Part shown: positions 28,568-37,985 of the stretch, in pieces
Layout of the letters: every line of letters begins with the position of its first letter
Numbering within the stretch: the first letter of the stretch is position 1
Assembly: GCA_016704445.1 (NCBI GenBank)
Contig: JADJAE010000167.1
Location: 26,568 to 90,567 of the forward strand
Source of the DNA: Deltaproteobacteria bacterium
Lineage (GTDB): Bacteria; Myxococcota_A; Polyangia; Polyangiales; Ga0077539
Direction: 5' to 3'
DNA: 64,000 nucleotides
Program-made: the position numbers and the translations under genes
The notes under the pieces: model-generated
Told to the model about the DNA's origin: nothing
The model's input: only the letters and a program-made list of their open reading frames with translations
Databases searched by the model: none

Positions 28568-29224
28568 ATGCCCCGAATGGCAACGATGGACCGAGAGCGA
28601 CGGCGCGCGCAGATACTCACCATCGCGGCGGAGGTCTTCGCGGAGAAGGGCTACCACGACGCCAAGATCGAGGACATCGTGGCGCGGGCGAAGGTCGCTC
28701 GGGGCACCTTCTACCTGTACTTCGAGGACAAGCGGGCGATCTTCGAGGAGCTGGTCTCGGGCTTCGTGCGCCAGCTCGCGGAGACCATCGAGCCCATCGA
28801 GACGGTGCCCGACTCCGATCCCACGCGGGTGATGTTCGAGCTGCGCAGCAACCTGCTGCGGCTGGTCGAGCGCTTCATGGCCGAGCCCGCCATGGCGAAG
28901 GTGCTCTTCTCCGCGGCGGTGGGCCTCGACGCCGACTTCGACCGGCGGCTGCTCACCTTCTATGAAGAGGTCGCCGGGCTGATCGAGCGCTCGCTGGAGC
29001 AGGGCGAGGAGGCCGGGCTCGTGCGCCCCGGAAACCGTCGCATCCGGGCCTTCTGCCTCACCGGGATCATCAAGGAGCTGCTGTATCAGCTCATCTTGCG
29101 GCGCGCGGTGTCCGAGCCCGCGGAGCTCGTCGACACCATGCTCGACCTGGTGACCGACGGGCTGTTTACGGATCCAGCGCGGGCGGCGGTGCGGGCTTCG
29201 AGCGCCCCACGCGCCACGCGATGA
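28568..29224 (+). CDS. TetR/AcrR-family transcriptional regulator
   Basis: A 218-residue regulator. The N-terminal HTH reads RRAQILTIAAEVFAEKGYHDAKIEDIVARAKVARGTFYLYFEDKR (about residues 10-52), with the typical GTFYLYF recognition region. The C-terminal ligand domain is helical. ATG 28568 (MPRMATMDRERR) is chosen; ATG 28577 or 28586 would also fit, and no strong ribosome site distinguishes them. It is divergent from the DUF898 gene, which it may control. Its 3' end overlaps the converging TPR gene by 59 bases. Confidence 0.85.
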   Translation: MPRMATMDRERRRAQILTIAAEVFAEKGYHDAKIEDIVARAKVARGTFYLYFEDKRAIFEELVSGFVRQLAETIEPIETVPDSDPTRVMFELRSNLLRLVERFMAEPAMAKVLFSAAVGLDADFDRRLLTFYEEVAGLIERSLEQGEEAGLVRPGNRRIRAFCLTGIIKELLYQLILRRAVSEPAELVDTMLDLVTDGLFTDPARAAVRASSAPRATR

Positions 29225-30233
29225 GGGTGGCGACGAGGGCGATGACGCCCACGGCGATGCCCGCGCGCCCGTCATAGAGGGAGACGGCGACGGTGACCGC
29301 CGCCGCGACGGCGGTGACCGCGACGCGGTCGAAGAGGCGCACCCGGTCGCGGGTGGCGATGGCGAGCTGCACCTCCGAGAGCTGCTTCTCGAAGGACCTG
29401 TTGGACGCGTCGCGTGCCCGGCACTGGGCGAGGAGCTGCGCGGCCTCGTCGAGGGCCCCGCGCTCACGGAGGGCGACCACGAGGTTGGTCATCGCCGACT
29501 GGAGCCCCGGGCGGATGCGCAGCGCCTCGCGGCTGGCGGACTCGGCCTCGCGGTAGAGGTGCAGCTCGAGCGCGGCGTAGCCGAGGTTGGCCCACGCGGC
29601 GTAGTGGTTGGGGTCGAGGCGGATGGCCTCGCGCGCGGCCTCGGCGGCCTCGGGGAAGCGCCGGCGCTCGGTGAGCAGCCACGCGAGGCGACCGAAGCCC
29701 GCGGCGCTGTCGGGCTCGTGCTTGATGAGCTCGCGGGTGAGGGCCTCGGCGCGGTCGTAGTCCTTGAGGGTGCCGAGCACCCGGGCGGACATCTCCAGCA
29801 CCACGCCGTCGTTGGGGTCGAGCGCGAGCGCGCGGTCGATGGCGGCGGTGGCCTCCTGCGGCCGGGCGACCTCCACCAGGCTGAGGGCGCGGCGCACCTG
29901 GTAGCGCGCGTAGTCGGGCTCGTACTTGAGGGCCTGGTCGAGGTGCGAGAGGGCCTCCTCGTAGCGGCCCATACACTGGAGGGTAAAACCGGCCAGGTAG
30001 TGGCAGTAGCCGCGGTCGGGCGCGGCGCGCACCGCCGCCTGCACCGACTCCCAGGCGGGCTCGTAGCGGCCCGCGCCGAGGCGCGCGCGGGTGAGCAGCA
30101 CCAGCGAGTCGGCGTCCGTGGGCGCGGCGCCGAGGGCGGCGCGGGCTTCCCGTTCGGCGGCGTCGTAGCGGCCCAGGTCGAGGGCGACCCGGGCGCGCTT
30201 GCGGTGCCTCTCTGCGACCTCCGCTGGAGTCAT
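29166..30233 (-). CDS. TPR-repeat protein with C-terminal membrane helices
   Basis: A 355-residue protein built of about seven tetratricopeptide repeats (for example RYEEALSHLDQALKYEPDY, EAATAAIDRALALDPND-like, EAAEAAREAIRLDPNHYAAWANLG). It ends with two hydrophobic helices (VAVTAVAAAVTVAVSLY and GIAVGVIALVATLIAW) and a Pro-rich tail. It is likely a membrane-tethered scaffold facing the cytoplasm. ATG 30233 has AAAGG upstream and avoids a spurious extension to 30266. Its end overlaps the TetR gene on the other strand. Confidence 0.8.
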   Translation of the reverse strand: MTPAEVAERHRKRARVALDLGRYDAAEREARAALGAAPTDADSLVLLTRARLGAGRYEPAWESVQAAVRAAPDRGYCHYLAGFTLQCMGRYEEALSHLDQALKYEPDYARYQVRRALSLVEVARPQEATAAIDRALALDPNDGVVLEMSARVLGTLKDYDRAEALTRELIKHEPDSAAGFGRLAWLLTERRRFPEAAEAAREAIRLDPNHYAAWANLGYAALELHLYREAESASREALRIRPGLQSAMTNLVVALRERGALDEAAQLLAQCRARDASNRSFEKQLSEVQLAIATRDRVRLFDRVAVTAVAAAVTVAVSLYDGRAGIAVGVIALVATLIAWRVGRSKPAPPPALDP

Positions 30234-30306
30234 GCGACCTTTCGTAGCAGAGACGCTCTCGCGCAACCACTACCTCCGCCCGAGGGCGGAGGCGGCACGG
30301 GGACTC

Positions 30307-31869
30307 TCAGCGGTAGCGCAGGCCCACCCGGAGGCGGAGGAGCCCGGCGGGCGACATGGACTGGCCCGCCGCGTCGGTGAAGGCCCCGCCGGGGACGAAC
30401 ACGCCGCCCTCCACGCCGCCGGACAGCACCAGGTGCTCGGCGAGGGTGCGCTGAAGGAGCACCGCCCCGTCGACCTCCACGCCGAGGTCGCGCGACGACG
30501 AGCTGCCGCCGCGCCAGTTCTCGCTGCGGGAGAGCGCTCGCTGCGCGTAGGGGTCGACGACGTCCGAGGTGGCGAAGGCCAGCACGCCGCCGAGGCGCAG
30601 CTCGATCCAGCGGGCCGGGCGGAAGATGGCGTAGGGGAAGAGGTAGGACGCGCCGGACACGCCGCCGTTGGTCGGCAGCAGCTCGGCGCCGCGGGTCGGT
30701 CGGGCGCCCAGCTCGGGCGATTGCGCGATGTGGGCCGAGCGGGCGCTGTGCGCCGCCAGCACCTCGGGGAAGAGGATGAGCCCCACCCGGTGGTCGGGGT
30801 CGATGGTGGCGCGCTGCTGGATGGCGTCTTCGCTGTTGGAGTCGCCGGACGCGTAGCCGGCCTCGAGCACCACGTCGAGCTTGGGCGAGGTGCGCCCGAC
30901 CTGGACGATGGCCATGAGCTGCCGGAGGGTGTGCTCGGGGGTCTCGACGGTGCGGGTGTACGTGGTCGATCCGCCCGCGTAGGCGGCCTCGACGGCGCCG
31001 TAGATGCGGCCGCCGCGGCTGTCGTTGAAGCCCCAGCGAGCGAACACGTCGACGAAGACGGCGGAGAGGGTGTCGCCGAGGGGGTTCTCCTGCCAGCGGT
31101 AGGCCCCGTAGGCGCCGACGCGGTCGGGCCCGTCGCCGTAGTAGGCCGCGAGCACGCCCTGGAAGGCCAGCTCGTCGCGGCGGTGGTAGTCCGCGAGCAG
31201 GTCGGAGGCGACCCAGTCGCCGCCGAGGGCGACCACCAGCGGGCGAGAGCGGCCGAGCGGGCGCGTCGCGAGCATCACCCGGCGCACGAGGTCGCCGTAG
31301 CGGTAGTCGCCGAACACGGGCGGCGTGTCGCCGTCGTTGGCCACCATGCCGAGGCCCCAGGAGAAGCCCATCTGCCCGACGCGCAGCAGGCCGATGGGGG
31401 TCTCCCAGTCGAGGTAGAGGTACCGGAAGCGCAGGCCCGGATAGCCGTACTCGTCGGTGCGAAGCGCCTGCGGAGACACGCCCTGGGTGAGGTCGCCGAA
31501 GGCCACGCCGTTGAGGACGTCCATCTGCCCGACGATGCGCAGGTCGGGCGTGAAGGCGACGTCGCCGCGGAGGCGCACCCACTGCTCGCCCCAGGTGTTG
31601 CGGCCGAGGGTGCCGGTGGAGGCGGCGTCGGTGCGCGGGAGCGGGCGCAGGTCGATGGTGCTCATCATGTTGAGCCGGAGGCGGTACTCGCCGCCGAGGT
31701 GCACGACGACGCCGCGAGGCCTCGGAGCCGCTGCGGCAGGGCTGGGGGCCGGAGGGCGCGGGGCCTCCTGCGCGGAGGCGGACGAAGCCGCGACGGTGAC
31801 GGCGCAGGCGAGGCTCAGAAGCGCCGGCTTGCGCGCGCGGACAGATCCCAACAGCAGTTGCTCGTACAT
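30307..31869 (-). CDS. Outer-membrane porin-like beta-barrel protein
   Basis: A 520-residue exported protein. A signal peptide ends around 'ASSASAQE', followed by a Pro/Ala linker and many amphipathic strands (EYRLRLNMMSTID, EQWVRLRGDVAFTPDLRIVGQMDV, LRFRYLYLDWETPIGLLRVGQMGF, GLLRLRVGLRYR*). The aromatic girdle spacing and the end LRVGLRYR fit a barrel, although it lacks a terminal Phe. It might transport a nutrient or act as an envelope protein; no specific family is recognised. It is divergent from the large lipoprotein gene that begins at 31963. Confidence 0.7.
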   Translation of the reverse strand: MYEQLLLGSVRARKPALLSLACAVTVAASSASAQEAPRPPAPSPAAAAPRPRGVVVHLGGEYRLRLNMMSTIDLRPLPRTDAASTGTLGRNTWGEQWVRLRGDVAFTPDLRIVGQMDVLNGVAFGDLTQGVSPQALRTDEYGYPGLRFRYLYLDWETPIGLLRVGQMGFSWGLGMVANDGDTPPVFGDYRYGDLVRRVMLATRPLGRSRPLVVALGGDWVASDLLADYHRRDELAFQGVLAAYYGDGPDRVGAYGAYRWQENPLGDTLSAVFVDVFARWGFNDSRGGRIYGAVEAAYAGGSTTYTRTVETPEHTLRQLMAIVQVGRTSPKLDVVLEAGYASGDSNSEDAIQQRATIDPDHRVGLILFPEVLAAHSARSAHIAQSPELGARPTRGAELLPTNGGVSGASYLFPYAIFRPARWIELRLGGVLAFATSDVVDPYAQRALSRSENWRGGSSSSRDLGVEVDGAVLLQRTLAEHLVLSGGVEGGVFVPGGAFTDAAGQSMSPAGLLRLRVGLRYR

Positions 31870-31962
31870 CGGTGCCTCTACGCCCAGTCCGGAGGGCGGC
31901 GACGAAACTACACCGCGATCGGCCTTTGCAATCGGGATTTCAGCCTCTGTAGGATGGGGCCC

Positions 31963-34900
31963 ATGCGAACGAGGATCTTAGTGGCGATCGCGGCCGTCGC
32001 GGCGCTCGTCGGATGTGATGGGGGTGGCACGCCCGCGGGAGCGCGGCTCACTCCAGCCGGTACTGGACCGCGCGTGGTGTGGGACCTCAACACCAACACG
32101 CTCCCGCTGATTCCGCTGCCCAACGACGTGGCCACGTCGCCCGACCCGACCTCGCCGACGGGGCGGCGCATCAACGCCAGCCTGATCGTTCCGACGGGCA
32201 TCGAGCGCACGGTGCGCGCCCGCTTCGACGAGCTCGACGGCTGGGGCACCTTCGCGCCCATCTCGCTCTCCTTCGAGGAGCACATCGACGTCGCCGACCT
32301 GCTGCGCCGCCAAGGGGGGACCAACCACTTCCGCCAGTCGGACTTCCCCGGGCACGCGATCTACCTGATCGACCTGGAGACGGGCCTGCCGGTGCCGCTC
32401 GACTTCAACTCGGGCAACTACCCCTACGCGGTTGCTCACACCGACCAGTACTTCGACAACGACCCGCGCAGCACCGAGTCGAACCTGCTCTTCGAGACCG
32501 TCGAGGAGGACGCCAACAACAACGGCGTGCTCGACCCGGGCGAGGACACCGACTTCGACGGCGTGCTCGACCACCCCAACACCCTCGACGGTCGCCTCAC
32601 CGGCGATCGCCAGGACGGGTACGACCGCATGGCGTGGTTCTACGAGCGCGAGAGCCGCACGCTGATCATGCGCCCGCTGCTCCCGATGCGGCAGCGCAAG
32701 ACCTACGCGGTGGTGATCACCAACCGCCTCGTGGGCGAGCGCACCGGCACCGCCGTCCGCTCTCCCTTCGACCACGTGCACCACTCCCGTCAGACCGCCG
32801 CGCTCGAGCCCCTCGAGCGTCACTTCCGAGCGCACCCCGAGCTCTACGGCAGCCTCGCCACCAACGGCTGGGGCGACGTCGCGCTCGCGTGGTCGTTCAC
32901 CACCCAGTCGGTCACCGACGACCTCGACACCGTCCGCAGCGGGCTCTACGGCCGCGGCCCGATGGCCCGCCTGGCCACGGAGTTTCCCGCCGACACGGTG
33001 CCGATGCCGATGCAGGGCGGCGCCAGCAGCTGCCCCGCGCCCGGCTCGCGGGTCTTCGTCGCCTCGGGCGAGGCCTTCCGCGGCGTACTCAGCAGCCTCG
33101 GCAGCGTGCTCGGCCTCAACGCCGAGGGCACCGCGGCGCTCCTTCGCAGCTACGGGAGCCTCTCGCACGTCGTGACCGTCCTCTACGACACGCCGTACCT
33201 CCTCGGCGACCCGGAGCGGGAGAGCCGCGACGACGCCTTCGAGATCGACTGGCAGACCGGCCGCGCCCGCGTGAACCACGACGTCATGGCGATGACCATG
33301 TTCATCCCGACCGAGGCCGAGGGGCAGCGGCAGCCCTTCGCGCCGCTGCTGTTCATGCACGGCCACGGCAGCAACAGCGCCGAGATCCTCGGGTACGGCG
33401 GCCTGGTGCTGCAGCACGGCAACGCGCTCGTGACCCTCAACGCCCCGGGGCACGGCCTCGAGCTGAGCCCGGTGATCCTTGCCGCGGTCCGCGCGGCCTT
33501 CAGCGGCCGCTGCCTTCAGGGCGCGGCGAACTCCATCACCCTCGGCCGGGCGCGAGACCTCGACGGCGACATGAGCCCCGACAGCGGCGCCAACTACTGG
33601 ACCGCGTACCTCTTCCACACCCGCGACTCGGTGCGCCAGACCATCATCGACGAGATCCAGGCCATCCGGATGCTGCGAGGCTTCGACGGGCGCAACGCGC
33701 GCCCTCGCACGCTGACCACCCGGGACGGCAACGCCTTCGCCTTCGACGGGGACTACAACCGCGACGGTCGGCCCGACATCGCAGGCGACTTCGACGGCAA
33801 CGGCACGCCCGACCTGGGCGGCCCGAACTCCCCCTACGCCGCCGCTGGGGGATCGCTCGGCGGCATCGTGACGGGCCTCCTGGCGGGCGCCGAGCCGGCG
33901 CTCACCTCGAGCGTCCCGGTGGTCGGCGGGGGCGGGCTCGCGGACATCGCGATCCGCACCGAGAACGGCGCGGTGCTGGCCGCGCTGATGCTGCGGGTGA
34001 TGGGGCCGCTGGTGGTGTCGGTGCCGAGCACCGGAGCCGGGCGGGGGACCTCCTGCGCCGCGGGCGAGTACGCGCTCCAGATCGTGGGGCCCTCGCTGAG
34101 CTCCAGGGCCCGCGTGGAGTTCGCGTGCCTGCCCGGCGCGGAGCTGAGCGGCGACGACGTGCTGCTGGTGCGCAACCTCACCAACGGCCACGTGTCGTGC
34201 AGTGGCTCGTCGGGCGGTATGCCGGGGCGCTTCAGGGTGCATGTCCCGTCCGACGCGGGTGACCGCTGGGCGGTGGAGCACTACCGCCACGGGCGCGACC
34301 GGATGCGCTTCGGAGAGTGCACCTGGATCGGCGCCGCGCCGAGGCCCGACCGGGTCATCAGCACCTGGCAGGTCGGCGCCCCGGCCCGCGACGCAGGCTG
34401 CACGGTCTGCGGGCGCTTCGAGGCGACCAACTGGGAGGTCGGCGCTCCGCTGGTGGCGCCGATGGCGGGCTTCGGCCGGCGTCGGCAGACGCCGGAGTTT
34501 CGTCGCCTCGTGATGCTGGCGCAGGTGGCCCTGGAGAAGGGCGACCCCATCAACTATGTGCGCCGGGTCTTCCTCGATCCGCTCACCGCGCCCGACGTCC
34601 CTGCGCGGCCGCGCAGCATGCTGGTGACCAACACCACGGGCGACCCCAACGTCACCATCGCCACGGGCTACGCCATGGCCCGCGTCGCCGGCATCGTGCC
34701 CTTCCTCCCTTCGGACGCTCCGCCGCACCTCGCGGAGTTCAGGGCGCCCGCGAGCTTCGAGGCCGCGCACCCTGGCTTCGCCTCGCCCAACGACGTGCTG
34801 CTGGCCAACCACGCCATCGAGGGCCTCTCCCGCCTCGGGCGTCACCCCGCGGGCCCCGGCGCGGAGAACTTCCTCGTCGACGTCGATGACATCTCCGACG

Positions 34901-35289
34901 GGCGGCAGTTCTTCTCCACCGACGAGCGCAACCAGCGCCCGCAGTCCGACGGCGGCATCGCCCCGGTCACCCTCGGCCGCAACGGCGTGCCCGGCCCGGC
35001 GCTGCGCTGGTCGCGTCGCTCGGTGGCGATGTCCGGCCCCAACGACGACACCGTCTGGACCTACGCCAGCGGGGTGCCCACCTCGGGGATGGTGAGCCCC
35101 TACGTGCAGCCCCGCGGCATCCACGGCTTCCAGAAGATCTACGACTCGTCGCTGGGCTTCGACATGGCCGTGTACATGTTCAGCATGGTCGGTCGGTACC
35201 TCCAGACGGGCGGCACCGTGATCCCCTACCTGGCCGACCCGACGGGGCACCACTGCCTCGAAGACTCGACCTGCGCGTTCATCCGCTGA
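31963..35289 (+). CDS. Large lipoprotein with alpha/beta-hydrolase fold (paralogue B)
   Basis: An 1108-residue lipoprotein. The signal (RILVAIAAVAALVGC) ends in a lipobox. The N-terminal block LIPLPNDVATSPDPTSPTGR matches the one in the protein at 9615-11690. A calcium-like segment (EEDANNNGVLDPGEDTDFDG) follows. The hydrolase region has 'LLFMHGHGSNSAEILGYG' and the elbow GGSLGG (S631). The C-terminal half is long and unlike known families ('HAIEGLSRLGRHPAG', 'TGHHCLEDSTC'). It is probably an extracellular esterase or lipase; the substrate is unknown. ATG 31963 (MRTRIL) is used; ATG 31954 is nine bases earlier. It is divergent from the porin-like gene. Confidence 0.75.
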   Translation: MRTRILVAIAAVAALVGCDGGGTPAGARLTPAGTGPRVVWDLNTNTLPLIPLPNDVATSPDPTSPTGRRINASLIVPTGIERTVRARFDELDGWGTFAPISLSFEEHIDVADLLRRQGGTNHFRQSDFPGHAIYLIDLETGLPVPLDFNSGNYPYAVAHTDQYFDNDPRSTESNLLFETVEEDANNNGVLDPGEDTDFDGVLDHPNTLDGRLTGDRQDGYDRMAWFYERESRTLIMRPLLPMRQRKTYAVVITNRLVGERTGTAVRSPFDHVHHSRQTAALEPLERHFRAHPELYGSLATNGWGDVALAWSFTTQSVTDDLDTVRSGLYGRGPMARLATEFPADTVPMPMQGGASSCPAPGSRVFVASGEAFRGVLSSLGSVLGLNAEGTAALLRSYGSLSHVVTVLYDTPYLLGDPERESRDDAFEIDWQTGRARVNHDVMAMTMFIPTEAEGQRQPFAPLLFMHGHGSNSAEILGYGGLVLQHGNALVTLNAPGHGLELSPVILAAVRAAFSGRCLQGAANSITLGRARDLDGDMSPDSGANYWTAYLFHTRDSVRQTIIDEIQAIRMLRGFDGRNARPRTLTTRDGNAFAFDGDYNRDGRPDIAGDFDGNGTPDLGGPNSPYAAAGGSLGGIVTGLLAGAEPALTSSVPVVGGGGLADIAIRTENGAVLAALMLRVMGPLVVSVPSTGAGRGTSCAAGEYALQIVGPSLSSRARVEFACLPGAELSGDDVLLVRNLTNGHVSCSGSSGGMPGRFRVHVPSDAGDRWAVEHYRHGRDRMRFGECTWIGAAPRPDRVISTWQVGAPARDAGCTVCGRFEATNWEVGAPLVAPMAGFGRRRQTPEFRRLVMLAQVALEKGDPINYVRRVFLDPLTAPDVPARPRSMLVTNTTGDPNVTIATGYAMARVAGIVPFLPSDAPPHLAEFRAPASFEAAHPGFASPNDVLLANHAIEGLSRLGRHPAGPGAENFLVDVDDISDGRQFFSTDERNQRPQSDGGIAPVTLGRNGVPGPALRWSRRSVAMSGPNDDTVWTYASGVPTSGMVSPYVQPRGIHGFQKIYDSSLGFDMAVYMFSMVGRYLQTGGTVIPYLADPTGHHCLEDSTCAFIR

Positions 35290-35382
35290 GCCTCCCTCCC
35301 TCCCCTCATCCCTCCTCACTGAACTCTCCACCCATCGCGCGGCGTTGCAGGGCCTGCGGGTTCCGTGCGAACACCCGTGACC

Positions 35383-36880
35383 ATGTTCAAGAAGGTGCTG
35401 GTAGCCAACCGCGGTGAGATCGCCGTCCGGGTGATCCGTACGCTGCACGAGATGGGCATCGCCGCGGTCGCGGTGTACTCCGAGGCCGACCGCGCGGCGC
35501 TCCATGTGCGCATGGCCGACGAGGCGTGGCCCATCGGCCCGGCGCCCGCGCGCGAGTCGTACCTGGACATGAACCGGGTGCTCGACGCGGCGAGGAAGTC
35601 CGGCGCCGAGGCGATCCACCCGGGCTACGGCTTCCTGTCGGAGAACCCCGAGTTCGCCGACGCGTGCACCCGCGCGGGCATCGTGTTCATCGGGCCTCCG
35701 GCGAGCGCGATGCGGGCGATGGGGAGCAAGCCCGCGGCGCGCCCTGATGAGCGCGGCGGGCGTCCCGGTGGTCCCCGGCGCGCAGCCCGGAACCATCGAT
35801 GAGCTCCGCGAGGCGGCCGAGCGCGTGGGCTACCCCGTGATGCTGAAGGCCGCGTCGGGCGGCGGCGGCAAGGGCATGCGCTTCGTCGATCGCCCGGAGG
35901 ACCTCGCGGCCGCCTACGAGCGCGCGCAGAGCGAGGCGCTCAAGAGCTTCGGCGACGCGACGGTGTACCTGGAGAAGGCCGTGGTGCGTCCGCGGCACGT
36001 CGAGATCCAGGTGCTGGGCGACCAGCAGGGCAACCTGCTGCACGTGTTCGACCGCGACTGCTCGGTGCAGCGGCGGCACCAGAAGGTGGTGGAGGAGGCG
36101 CCGTCGCCCGCGGTGTCCGCCGAGCTGGTGAAGCGCATGGGCGAGGTCGCGGTGCGCGGCGCCAAGGCCGTGGGGTACTTCTCCGCGGGGACCTTCGAGT
36201 TCCTGCTGGGCGAGAACGGGGAGTTCTACTTCCTGGAGATGAACACCCGGCTCCAGGTGGAGCACCCGGTGACGGAGCTCATCACGGGCCTCGACCTGGT
36301 GCGCGAGATGGTGCGCGTCGCCCACGGCGAGGCCCTCGGCTTCGGCCAGGGGGACATCGTGCGCCGCGGCGCGGCCATCGAGTGCCGCGTGTACGCCGAG
36401 GACCCGTCGAGCGGCTTCCTCCCTTCCCCCGGTCGCATCGAGAAGCTGCGCGTCCCGGGCGGACCGGGCGTGCGCGACGACGGCGGCGCGTACCCCGGCT
36501 GCGAGATCAGCAGCTTCTACGACCCGCTCATCTCCAAGCTCAGCGTGTGGGCGCCCGACCGGCCGCGCGCGGTCGCCCGGATGGCCCGCGCCCTGCGCGA
36601 GTACGTGGTGACGGGCATCCGCACCAACCTGGCCTTCCACCAGCGGCTGATGGCGCACCCGGCGTTCATCAAGGGGGACTACGACACGGGCTTCATCGAC
36701 CGCTTCCGGGACGAGCTCGTGGACTACCCCGAGGTGGCCGCCGACGACGCCGAGGCGTGGGCCGTCGCGACCGCCCTCGCGGCCTCGAAGCTCGAGGTCG
36801 CCGCCGCCGCGCCCGTGGAGCAGGGCGGCTCCCGCGGTCTGTCTCCGTGGGTGACGGCCCAGCGAGGTCGCTGGTCGTGA
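35383..36880 (+). CDS. accC: Biotin carboxylase subunit of an acyl-CoA carboxylase (frameshifted near 35740)
   Basis: It carboxylates biotin using ATP and bicarbonate. The first part ([20 protein letters not shown] ... [14 protein letters not shown]) reads from ATG 35383 to about 35740. The rest ([11 protein letters not shown] ... [52 protein letters not shown]) continues in another frame. The break lies in a GCGCGC stretch, where a two-base (CG) loss would repair it ([13 protein letters not shown]). The total of about 498 residues fits AccC. Its C-terminal tail ([13 protein letters not shown]) is typical of delta-proteobacterial members. The stop overlaps the next gene's GTG (GTGA). No biotin-carrier gene is next to it. 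Confidence 0.85.
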
Positions 36881-37959
36881 AGCTGCGGAGGCTCGACGTC
36901 GAGGGCTTCCGCTCGATCGAGAGGCTGTCGTGGAGCCCCGGCGACCTCACGCTGCTCACCGGGCCGAGGGCGGGGGACCTCTGCGCCGCGGCGCTGCACA
37001 TCTCCAACACCGCGCGGGGCTGGAGCAGCTTCAGCGAGGCCTTCGACGTCGAGCCGCCGCACCCGGCGGAGCGCTTCACCGATGGCTACGCGGAGACCCG
37101 GTGGTTCGCGCGGCTCGGGCCTCCGGAGGAGGGCGAGCTCGACCTCGGCTACGAGGCCATCATCGAGCGCATCGAGCAGAACAATGGCTGGGCGATCGTA
37201 TACGAGCGCTTCACGCTGGAGGACGACTTCGAGCTGAAGGAGATGCTCGAGCGGCAGGGCTCTCGCGCGGTGTTCACGCCGGCGCACAAGGGCCCCGTGC
37301 TCGCGGGCACGCGCCCCCCGAAGGAGCAGGTGGCCACCCTCGCGGACGACCTGACCGCGCTCGGGGCGCTCCCGGCCTTCTACAACGACAAGCGGGTGCA
37401 GCCCTACACCGAGCGCCTCGCGGGATGGTGCCGCCACGGGCGCATCGATCCTTCGGCGGAGGGCGCTCCGAGGCGCTTCGAGGCCGAGCGGGTGTTCCAC
37501 GACCGGCTGTCGGAGGACGGGCGCAACCTGGTGAACGCGCTCTACAGCCTGTGGGATTTCGAGGCGCTCCGGGCGCCGGTGCTCGCGGGCCTGCGGGCGC
37601 TCGACCCGACGGTGACGGGCCTGAGCTTTCCGCTCGTGGGCGAGCAGGGGCTCACGGTGGCGCTCTCGCACGAGGACGGCCGGGCGACGGAGCTCGCGGC
37701 GATGAGCGACGAGGCGGTGGCGTGGCTGCTGCGCGGGGCGATGCTCTGCGCGGTGTCGCCCGCTCCGCTGCTGGTCCTCGACGCGGCGGAGGACGGCATC
37801 CCGCAGGGGCTGATCGCCCCGCTCGCGGCGATGCTGCGCGCGGCGTCGGAGCGCGTGCAGGTGGTGCTCACGGGGGTGTCGGAGGCGCTCGACGCGGCGC
37901 TGACGGAGGCCTTCGCGGGGGCGGCGGAGGGCCCCCGGCTGGTGCGCCTCGAGGTCTGA
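36877..37959 (+). CDS. Degenerate AAA_21/RecF-like ATPase
   Basis: A 360-residue protein with an ABC/SMC-style layout but lost catalytic residues. The N-terminus ([20 protein letters not shown]) is the typical start. The Walker A region reads LLTGPRAGDLC, with no GK[S/T]. The Walker B strand reads LLVLDAAEDG, with Ala in place of the catalytic Glu. It probably no longer hydrolyses ATP and may act as a structural or regulatory subunit. The GTG 36877 start overlaps the biotin-carboxylase stop, so it is translationally coupled to it. The reason for that coupling is unknown. Confidence 0.75.
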   Translation: MKLRRLDVEGFRSIERLSWSPGDLTLLTGPRAGDLCAAALHISNTARGWSSFSEAFDVEPPHPAERFTDGYAETRWFARLGPPEEGELDLGYEAIIERIEQNNGWAIVYERFTLEDDFELKEMLERQGSRAVFTPAHKGPVLAGTRPPKEQVATLADDLTALGALPAFYNDKRVQPYTERLAGWCRHGRIDPSAEGAPRRFEAERVFHDRLSEDGRNLVNALYSLWDFEALRAPVLAGLRALDPTVTGLSFPLVGEQGLTVALSHEDGRATELAAMSDEAVAWLLRGAMLCAVSPAPLLVLDAAEDGIPQGLIAPLAAMLRAASERVQVVLTGVSEALDAALTEAFAGAAEGPRLVRLEV

Positions 37960-37985
37960 GCGGAGGGGGGGAGGGGAGAGCCCGC

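Noticed and set aside
31978..35796. A 1272-residue minus-strand frame over the large hydrolase gene
   Set aside because: Shadow of the real gene: repetitive His/Arg/Val composition and no motif, while the plus strand has a lipoprotein signal and hydrolase elbow.
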